Assembly (NCBI GenBank): GCA_964446775.1
Contig: CAYURA010000034.1
Span: forward strand, 1 to 7,855
Origin: GCA-002841655 sp964446775
GTDB lineage: Bacteria; Patescibacteriota; Patescibacteriia; Patescibacteriales; UBA12465
DNA length: 7,855 nt
Direction: 5' to 3'
The notes under the pieces were generated by a model. It saw only the letters and a list, made by a program, of their open reading frames with translations, was not told the origin of the DNA and ran no database searches. Both the position numbers and the translations under genes were made by a program. Within the stretch, counting starts at the first letter, position 1. Each line of letters starts with the position of its first letter. Below, piece by piece: positions 1-5,559 of this stretch.

Positions 1-39
1 TGATGAGCTTAAATATTATTAATTTAATTTATCAATTTT

Positions 40-67
40 AAAGGCAAGTTGATACTTGCTTTTTTTT
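40..67 (+). terminator. Rho-independent terminator of an upstream gene
   Basis: The arms GCAAGT (44-49) and ACTTGC (54-59) enclose the loop TGAT. Pairing extends outward through a G-U pair and three A-U pairs (40-43 with 60-63). A run of eight T (60-67) follows directly, as expected for an intrinsic terminator read on the + strand. It probably ends a gene lying left of the window; stop triplets TGA/TGA/TAA occur at 1-12, but no coding sequence can be assigned there. The 3' arm and T run also contain the -35 box of the suf promoter. The same dyad could instead act as a protein-binding site, which sequence alone cannot exclude. Confidence 0.72.
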
Positions 68-84
68 AATAGATTAACTATAAT
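56..84 (+). promoter_or_regulatory. Sigma70-type promoter of the suf operon
   Basis: A -35 box TTGCTT (56-61) is separated by exactly 17 nt from a consensus -10 box TATAAT (79-84). Transcription would start near 90-92, leaving a leader of about 20 nt before the ATG at 113. The promoter lies inside the longest open frame of the regulator, which begins with TTG at 56. That start is therefore unlikely and the ATG at 113 is preferred. No other good promoter was seen between the genes up to 5559. Confidence 0.75.
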
Positions 85-101
85 GCTTTTGATTATAGTT
101 A
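75..101. promoter_or_regulatory. Probable operator: perfect inverted repeat over the -10 box
   Basis: TAACTATAAT (75-84) and ATTATAGTTA (92-101) are perfect reverse complements separated by 7 nt, a 27-bp dyad. The left arm contains the whole -10 box, and the predicted transcription start lies in the spacer or the right arm. Most of the left arm would therefore not be transcribed, so it suits a DNA operator better than an RNA hairpin. The next gene encodes an Rrf2-family DNA-binding protein. Rrf2 proteins such as IscR and NsrR bind dyads of about 23-27 bp and often regulate their own promoter. Autorepression is an inference. Confidence 0.7.
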
Positions 102-112
102 GCCATTTTATT

Positions 113-514
113 ATGTTTCAAATTAGTTCTAAAACTGATTATGGGTTGTTAATCATGATTACTTTAGCTAAGAATCCTAATGATATTAAACCTTTAACTC
201 CATTGGCCAAAAATCTTGGTGTCTCGTCTTCATATTTATCACAAATAGCCAATTCTTTAGCTAAGGCTGGATTAATTAAAAGTCGAGAAGGTACTAAAGG
301 TGGTTATTTTTTAGCTCGAGCCGCTAGAGATATTAATGCTTTAGAAATACTAGAGGCGTTATCAGGAAAGATGAAAGTCCGTTGCGCTCATTCAAGAGGG
401 TCTATTTGTCCTCATTTTAAAAAATGTAGCCTTAAAAGTGCTTGGCCTTTACTTTTAGATGATGTAAAAATAAGTCTGGAAAAAAGAGATTTAGCTTCAC
501 TGATTATAAAATAA
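113..514 (+). CDS. Rrf2-family regulator with three candidate Fe-S ligand cysteines
   Basis: This is a winged-helix repressor of the Rrf2 family (IscR/NsrR/SufR-like) and probably controls the operon it leads. The ATG at 113 gives 133 aa beginning MFQISSKTDYGL, which matches the family N-terminus. The longer frame from TTG at 56 would add 19 hydrophobic residues encoded across the promoter and operator. The helix-turn-helix and wing span about residues 28-70, including YLSQI and GTKGGYFLAR. Cys91, Cys99 and Cys105 have CX7CX5C spacing, close to the CX5CX5C of E. coli IscR (Cys92/98/104), so a bound Fe-S cluster is likely but not proven. Residue 43, Glu in E. coli IscR and important for its site discrimination, is Ser here. 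It lies 4 nt before sufC. The sensed signal (cluster supply, iron, oxidants or NO) cannot be told from sequence. Confidence 0.9.
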   Translation: MFQISSKTDYGLLIMITLAKNPNDIKPLTPLAKNLGVSSSYLSQIANSLAKAGLIKSREGTKGGYFLARAARDINALEILEALSGKMKVRCAHSRGSICPHFKKCSLKSAWPLLLDDVKISLEKRDLASLIIK

Positions 515-518
515 AAAT

Positions 519-1268
519 ATGAAAATTTTAGAAGTAAAAAACCTAAAGGTTAAAGCGGGCGAAAAACTTATTTTAAACGACATTAGTTTTGATATTAATC
601 GAGGAGAAAGTGTCGTTATCATGGGTCCCAATGGATCTGGTAAGAGTACTCTAGCAAATGTTTTAATGGGACATCCCTCCTATCAAGTTATTTCTGGAGA
701 GATTATTTTTAAAAATAAAAATATTATTAATTTAAAACCTGAAGAACGAGCAGCTTTGGGGATCTTTTTAGCATTTCAAGAGCCTAGAGAGATAACAGGC
801 TTAGAACTATTTCCATTCCTTTTCGATGTTACTAAATCGTTAGCAAGAAATAGAGGGCAGAAGCCTGAGAGTGTTTTTGCTTTTAAAGTCCGCTTAGATG
901 ATGAGCTAGAAAAGTTAAATATTAGTGAAGACTGGTCTGATCGTCAAGTAAATCAAGATTTTTCTGGAGGTGAAAAGAAAAAATCAGAGCTTTTACAATT
1001 GGCACTGAATAACCCTGATTTTGCTATTTTTGATGAGATTGATTCCGGTCTAGATGTCGACGCTCTAGCAGATGCTGGTGAGGCCATACAAAGATTTAAA
1101 AAACAAAACAAAACAATTTTAGCTGTTACACATTATCAAAGGGTTTTAAAATACATTGAGCCTGATTCAGTCATAGTTATGGCAAAAGGTAAAATTGTGA
1201 GCCAAGGAGGAGCAGAGTTAGCCGCTCAATTAGAAAGGGATGGTTTTAGTTTATATAATGAATTATGA
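519..1268 (+). CDS. sufC: Fe-S assembly ATPase SufC
   Basis: SufC is the cytoplasmic ABC-type ATPase of the SufBCD complex; ATP-driven dimerisation reshapes SufB-SufD during cluster assembly. The 249 aa match the family length (about 248-260). Walker A GPNGSGKST lies at 36-44 and the Q-loop at LAFQEP (84-89, Gln87). The signature FSGGEKKK is at 148-155. Walker B FAIFDE is at 168-173 with catalytic Glu173, followed by IDSGLD and the switch His205. The FSGGEKKK and DEIDSGLD pair is diagnostic for SufC within the ABC superfamily. No membrane segment is present. The start is the ATG 4 nt after the regulator's stop, with no Shine-Dalgarno. Its stop overlaps the sufB start as ATGA (1265-1268), so the two are probably translationally coupled. 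Confidence 0.97.
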   Translation: MKILEVKNLKVKAGEKLILNDISFDINRGESVVIMGPNGSGKSTLANVLMGHPSYQVISGEIIFKNKNIINLKPEERAALGIFLAFQEPREITGLELFPFLFDVTKSLARNRGQKPESVFAFKVRLDDELEKLNISEDWSDRQVNQDFSGGEKKKSELLQLALNNPDFAIFDEIDSGLDVDALADAGEAIQRFKKQNKTILAVTHYQRVLKYIEPDSVIVMAKGKIVSQGGAELAAQLERDGFSLYNEL

Positions 1269-2659
1269 GTAGAGGCATACAGACCCACGATTCAATGTGG
1301 AATCAATACAATCAGTCTGACTACATGAAAAACTCTCGTCAAGGACTAGATGAAGAGCTTATCCGTTTTATTTCTTCAGAAAAAGGTGAGCCAGAATGGG
1401 CCTTAGAAAAGCGTCTTGAATCTTTTAGAATATATCAAGCTAAAGCCATGCCTACTTGGGGTCCTAATTTGAAAGATTTAAATCTTGAGGCCATAACCTA
1501 TTATGCCCGTGCAAGTGAACAATCTGCTGAGACCTGGGATGATGTTCCAGCAGATATTAAGAGCACTTTTGAACGCTTAGGCATACCAAAGGCTGAACAA
1601 GAAGTTTTGGCTGGAGTTGGAGCGCAGTATGAATCAACGGTTATCTATCACAGCTTAAAAAAACAGTACAAGAAGTTAGGAGTTATTTTTGAAGATTTAG
1701 ATTTAGCATTACAGAAATATCCTGAGCTAGTCAAGCCTTATTTTATGAAATTAATGCCACCTGATTTACATAAATTTGCCGCTTTACATGGAGCTGTTTG
1801 GAGCGGTGGCACTTTCCTTTATATCCCCAAAGGGGTTAAATTAAAAGAACCACTTCAAGCCTATTTCCGCATGAATGCCAAAGGGATGGGACAGTTTGAA
1901 CACACCTTGATTATTATTGAAGCAGGCGCTGAAGCACATTATATTGAGGGATGTAGTGCTCCAAGTTATGGAGTTGACTCACTCCATGCAGGAGGGGTTG
2001 AGATTTATGTTAAAGACGAGGCTCGTTTTAGATATAGCAGTGTTGAGAGTTGGAGTAAAGATACATATAACTTAAATACTAAAAGAGCTGTTGTAGAAAA
2101 AAATGCCCATATGGAATGGGTTGGTGGCAATTTTGGAAGTTGTATAACTATGCTCTATCCCTGTTCCATTTTAGTTGGTGAAGGTGCTACTGCTGACCAT
2201 TTAGGCCTAGCTTTTGCTAATAAAGGACAGATTCAAGATACTGGCGCTAAAGTTATTCATGCCGCGAAAAATACAAGCAGCAGTATAATTATGAAGAGTA
2301 TTAGTAAAAATGGTGGTAAAGCTCTATACCGAGGACTGGTGGAAATCAAAGCAGGCGCTAGTAATGCGGCCGTTTCAGTCAAATGTGATGCACTTTTATT
2401 AGATGATAAATCTGTATCTGACACCTTGCCAGTTATGAAGATAAATAATCATACGGCTGAGATTGCTCACGAGGCTACTGCGGGGAAGATAAATGCCGAA
2501 GATCTCTTTTATTTACAGAGTCGAGGTTTAAAGGAGGACGAGGCTGCAGCAATGATTGTAAATGGTTTTATTGAGCCAATTACGAAAGAGCTGCCACTTG
2601 AGTATTCTGTAGAAATGAATAGGATGGTAGAGTTAGAAATGGAAGGTAGCGTTGGATGA
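1265..2659 (+). CDS. sufB: Fe-S scaffold protein SufB
   Basis: SufB is the scaffold subunit of SufBCD, on which the nascent cluster is assembled. At 464 aa it is near full length (E. coli 495). The conserved beta-helix core runs from about residue 165 (HGAVWSGGTFLYIPKGV) to 380, and the C-terminal helical part contains DLFYLQSRGL. By comparison with E. coli SufB, Cys374 (VKCDALLLD) corresponds to Cys405 and His402-Glu403 (AHEATAG) to His433-Glu434. These residues are implicated in sulfur transfer and cluster formation at the SufB-SufD interface. Cys230 (EGCSAP) probably corresponds to Cys254. Further cysteines are at 293 and 300. The start overlaps the sufC stop by 4 nt; an ATG at codon 11 is possible, but coupling favours 1265. 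The gene ends in TGA. Confidence 0.97.
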   Translation: MSRGIQTHDSMWNQYNQSDYMKNSRQGLDEELIRFISSEKGEPEWALEKRLESFRIYQAKAMPTWGPNLKDLNLEAITYYARASEQSAETWDDVPADIKSTFERLGIPKAEQEVLAGVGAQYESTVIYHSLKKQYKKLGVIFEDLDLALQKYPELVKPYFMKLMPPDLHKFAALHGAVWSGGTFLYIPKGVKLKEPLQAYFRMNAKGMGQFEHTLIIIEAGAEAHYIEGCSAPSYGVDSLHAGGVEIYVKDEARFRYSSVESWSKDTYNLNTKRAVVEKNAHMEWVGGNFGSCITMLYPCSILVGEGATADHLGLAFANKGQIQDTGAKVIHAAKNTSSSIIMKSISKNGGKALYRGLVEIKAGASNAAVSVKCDALLLDDKSVSDTLPVMKINNHTAEIAHEATAGKINAEDLFYLQSRGLKEDEAAAMIVNGFIEPITKELPLEYSVEMNRMVELEMEGSVG

Positions 2660-2665
2660 GACATT

Positions 2666-3418
2666 ATGAAAAAAAACTTATTAAATTTAAATACTAATAA
2701 TAAAGAAAAATATCTTTTAAAAGATGGCGAGTTTTTTATTGAGCGAGCCAGTCAACAAGATTTTTTATTTGAAAAAAATTTTCTTTTAGAATCTGGTGTT
2801 AAAGCTAATTACTTATTAATTGTTGATAAAGAGATAGATGAGCCGATGTCAAGAGACTGGATTTTAAATGATCACTCGCAACTTAAGTCATATCGCTTAT
2901 TCCTTAAAGGTCGAAATAGCCATAAATTGGCTTTTCGACATAATATTAATGAAGCGGCTAGAATTGATAGCCGCTCATTAGTTTTAGCCATAAATGAAGA
3001 AAAGCTGAGCTTGGAATCTATTTATAATTTTTCTGGTTATTCTAGTTTTGGAAGGGTTAAAGTTGATGCTTTACTCGCTGGTAAAGCAGAGTTAAAATTT
3101 CATTCAGATATCAATGTGTTACCCTCAGCGCAAAAAAGTGATACCAGAATAGATATGACTTTAAAACTAGAAAACGATGGAGTTAGAGGTGAAATAATAC
3201 CTGGCTTAAATATTGCTGCTAATGATGTAAAAGCTGGGCATAGTGCTGGTACTTTTAGATTGAAAACCGAGGATTTATTTTACTTAAGGAGCCGAGGCTT
3301 AAATAAAGTAGAAATAAGAGATTTGTTTGTTTCTTATTTAAGTAAATCATTTGTCGCTGGCATAAAGGATAATAAGCTCAAAGAAGAGTTAATTCAACTA
3401 ATTTATAATAGTTTATAA
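2666..3418 (+). CDS. sufD: Short cysteine-free SufD
   Basis: SufD is a paralogue of SufB and forms the SufB-SufC2-SufD complex needed for cluster assembly and iron supply. This copy has 250 aa, well below the roughly 420 of E. coli SufD; much of the N-terminal part is missing while the core and C-terminal helical segment remain. Evidence is the C-terminal DLFYLRSRGL (203-212), nearly the same as in the adjacent SufB, and the preceding NDVKAGHSAG. His192 probably corresponds to E. coli SufD His360. The position of E. coli Cys358 is Ala190, and the protein has no cysteine at all. It starts 6 nt after sufB; GGATGAG ending 5 nt before the ATG is the only weak Shine-Dalgarno-like sequence in the operon. 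The N-terminal 80 residues could not be matched confidently. Confidence 0.9.
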   Translation: MKKNLLNLNTNNKEKYLLKDGEFFIERASQQDFLFEKNFLLESGVKANYLLIVDKEIDEPMSRDWILNDHSQLKSYRLFLKGRNSHKLAFRHNINEAARIDSRSLVLAINEEKLSLESIYNFSGYSSFGRVKVDALLAGKAELKFHSDINVLPSAQKSDTRIDMTLKLENDGVRGEIIPGLNIAANDVKAGHSAGTFRLKTEDLFYLRSRGLNKVEIRDLFVSYLSKSFVAGIKDNKLKEELIQLIYNSL

Positions 3419-3419
3419 T

Positions 3420-4631
3420 ATGAAAGACTATCGTTTAGATTTTCCCTTGCTTAGTCGTAAGTATAGGAATAATAATTTAATATACTTTGATAATGCCGCT
3501 ACTAGCCCTAAGCTACAGCTGGTTATTGATTCGGTGACGGATTTTTATAAACAACATAATGCAAATATTCATCGTGGTCCAAATTTCCTTACTCAAGAAG
3601 CGACCGACTTGTATGAAGAAGCAAGAAAGATAGTGGCTAATTTTATTAACGCTAATACTGAAGAGATTATCTTTACCAGTAGCGCTACTGCTAGTCTCAA
3701 CCTTATTTCTCGTTCTTGGGGTGAGAGTAATTTAAAAATGGGGGACATAGTGGTTTTAAGTAGAGCTGAACATCACGCTAATATTGTGCCTTGGCTACTA
3801 TTAAAAGATAAAATTGGTATTGAGATCCAATATATTGATTTAAATGATGATGGTTCTTTAAGTAGAGATTCGATGTATACAATTTTAGCACAACCTCGAG
3901 TTAAGTTGCTATCTCTAACCCAAACATCAAATGTCTTAGGAATTTATTATGATTTAAAGGAAGTAATTAAGATGGCAAATGATAAAGGTGTGGTAACGAT
4001 CGTTGATGCTGCTCAGAGCATTGCTCATCATGAGCTTAATGTAAAGGAATTGGGAGCTGATTTCTTAGTATTTTCTGGTCATAAATTATTCGCTCCTTCT
4101 GGCGTTGGTGTTCTTTATGGACGACAGAAAATGCTTGGGCAAATACCAGCTTTTTTTGGTGGGGGCAGCATGATTAGTTCGGTCAGTGAGCAATCCTATC
4201 AAGTAGCTGAAATTCCGTATAAATTTGAAGCTGGTACGCCAAACATTGAAGGAGTTATTGCTCTCGGGGTAGCTTGTAGGTATTTACAGCAGCTAGGTTG
4301 GGAAACAATAAATAAAAGGGAAAAAGGATTAGTTGATTATTTTTTGAAAAAAATAATTGATTATCCAGAATTACAATTATTAGGCGCTAATTCTAATCGT
4401 GTCTCCTTATTCTCTTTTAATACTTTTAAACTCCATCCTCATGATTTGGCTGATCTATTAGGTGAAGAGGGAATTATTGTCCGTGCTGGACACCATTGTG
4501 CTGAGCCACTTCACCGCTATTTAAAAGTAAAAGCTAGTTTGCGTCTTAGTTTAGCTTTTTATAATACTAATGAAGAGATAGATAAATTTTTTGATAAGTT
4601 TAGACAACTCGAGGAAAAATTAAGCTGTTAA
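3420..4631 (+). CDS. sufS: Cysteine desulfurase SufS (group II)
   Basis: SufS is a PLP-dependent enzyme that removes sulfur from L-cysteine, leaving alanine and a persulfide on its active-site cysteine. The 403 aa are the usual SufS length (about 406). Landmarks in order are YFDNAATS (22-29), NANIHRG (47-53), the PLP-contacting EHHAN (117-121), the PLP-binding aspartate in VDAAQS (Asp196), the Schiff-base lysine in FSGHKLFAPSG (Lys222), and EAGTPNIEG (270-278). The catalytic cysteine is in RAGHHCAEPLH (Cys360). This short RAGHHC loop is typical of SufS/CsdA rather than the IscS/NifS group. It starts 1 nt after the sufD stop without a Shine-Dalgarno and is followed 4 nt later by the SufU-like gene, its likely sulfur acceptor. 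Confidence 0.97.
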   Translation: MKDYRLDFPLLSRKYRNNNLIYFDNAATSPKLQLVIDSVTDFYKQHNANIHRGPNFLTQEATDLYEEARKIVANFINANTEEIIFTSSATASLNLISRSWGESNLKMGDIVVLSRAEHHANIVPWLLLKDKIGIEIQYIDLNDDGSLSRDSMYTILAQPRVKLLSLTQTSNVLGIYYDLKEVIKMANDKGVVTIVDAAQSIAHHELNVKELGADFLVFSGHKLFAPSGVGVLYGRQKMLGQIPAFFGGGSMISSVSEQSYQVAEIPYKFEAGTPNIEGVIALGVACRYLQQLGWETINKREKGLVDYFLKKIIDYPELQLLGANSNRVSLFSFNTFKLHPHDLADLLGEEGIIVRAGHHCAEPLHRYLKVKASLRLSLAFYNTNEEIDKFFDKFRQLEEKLSC

Positions 4632-4635
4632 TATT

Positions 4636-5001
4636 ATGGATATCTATGCTCAAAATATTTTAGATCATTATAAGAATCCTCGTAACCGAGGAGTTCTAAA
4701 GAATGCTGAAACTTGTTTTAAAAGCACAAATGCAAGTTGTGGTGATGAGATTACTGTTTACCTTAAGTTAGATGATGATAGGATAGAAAAGATTTCTTTT
4801 GATGGCCATGGTTGTGTTATTGCTTTAGCTGCTGCCTCTATTTTAAGCGAGACTCTGATTGATAAGGAAATAACTGACATTTTAAAAATGGATTTGAGTG
4901 ATGTTCAAGCTCAGCTAGGGATTGAGATCAGCAATCGGCGATCTAAGTGTGCCCTTATTGCTTTACGTTCTATTCAGGGAGCTCTGAAAGAATTAGATTA
5001 A
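4636..5001 (+). CDS. sufU: SufU/IscU-like sulfur acceptor or scaffold
   Basis: This is a small U-type protein of 121 aa. The N-terminus YAQNILDHYKNPRNRG is typical of the SufU/IscU fold. Candidate metal or sulfur ligands are Cys35 and Asp37 (ASCGDEI), Cys60 (GHGCVIA) and Cys105 (RSKCALIAL), with an extra Cys27. They correspond to the zinc site of B. subtilis SufU (Cys41, Asp43, Cys66, Cys128). RSKC resembles the RIKC of SufU and lacks the HC of IscU. However, Cys60 and Cys105 are 45 residues apart, as in IscU (43) and unlike B. subtilis SufU (62), so the usual SufU insertion is missing. Position after sufS and the absence of sufE favour a SufU role as persulfide acceptor, but a scaffold role is possible. 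It starts 4 nt after sufS. Confidence 0.88.
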   Translation: MDIYAQNILDHYKNPRNRGVLKNAETCFKSTNASCGDEITVYLKLDDDRIEKISFDGHGCVIALAAASILSETLIDKEITDILKMDLSDVQAQLGIEISNRRSKCALIALRSIQGALKELD

Positions 5002-5013
5002 ATTAATAATTAT

Positions 5014-5559
5014 ATGGTTCTTAATGCTAAATTGTTGCGTAATTTAAGTGATGAAGAAGCTAAAATTTTACGTAAAGAGAGACGACATAATCCTGCTTAT
5101 ATAATTTTAGAAGATGTTTTAGACACTTATAATATTGGTGGTTTTTTTCGATTAGCCGATGCCATTGCTGCTGAAAAAATATATCTTTGTGGCACTAGTG
5201 CTTTACCGCCTAATCATCGAATAGTGAAGGCATCAGTTGGAGCCTATAAATTGGTTGATTGGGAGCATTGTGAAACTGCAATTGAAGCAATCGCCAAACT
5301 TAAAGTAAAGCAGGTTAAAGTGATTGCAGTCGAACAAAACAAAAACTCAAAAGATTATCGTAAAATATCTAAGGCCTTACCAATGGCTTTCCTTTTTGGC
5401 AATGAAAGTAATGGGGTTAAAGCAGAAACTTTAAAATTAGTTGACGCTATTTGTGAAGTGCCGATGTATGGTTTTAATAAATCTTTAAATGTAATGGTGG
5501 CGGCTGGCATAGTGCTCTATGAATTTATTTCCCAGTTTCCAGCTCGGCCTGAAGCATAA
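5014..5559 (+). CDS. SpoU/TrmH-family RNA 2'-O-methyltransferase
   Basis: A 181-aa SPOUT enzyme expected to methylate a ribose 2'-OH in tRNA or rRNA using S-adenosylmethionine. All three family motifs are present. Motif 1 covers about 32-50, with Asn40 and the probable catalytic Arg46 (NIGGFFRLADA). Motif 2 is LFGNESNGV (127-135). Motif 3 is VPMYGFNKSLNV (149-160), followed by VAAGIVLYE; the last two form the SAM-binding trefoil knot. It lacks the extra RNA-binding domain of RlmB-type proteins and is shorter than E. coli TrmH, so the target nucleotide cannot be named. It starts 12 nt after the SufU-like gene with no promoter visible between them and appears to be the last gene of the suf operon. 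Its final 35 bases overlap the convergent ABC-F gene. Confidence 0.92.
   Translation: MVLNAKLLRNLSDEEAKILRKERRHNPAYIILEDVLDTYNIGGFFRLADAIAAEKIYLCGTSALPPNHRIVKASVGAYKLVDWEHCETAIEAIAKLKVKQVKVIAVEQNKNSKDYRKISKALPMAFLFGNESNGVKAETLKLVDAICEVPMYGFNKSLNVMVAAGIVLYEFISQFPARPEA

Noticed and set aside
56..112. N-terminal extension of the Rrf2 regulator from TTG at 56 (or ATG at 83)
   Set aside because: It would be encoded across the terminator, promoter and dyad, adds residues not typical of the family, and the Rrf2 N-terminus begins naturally at the ATG at 113.
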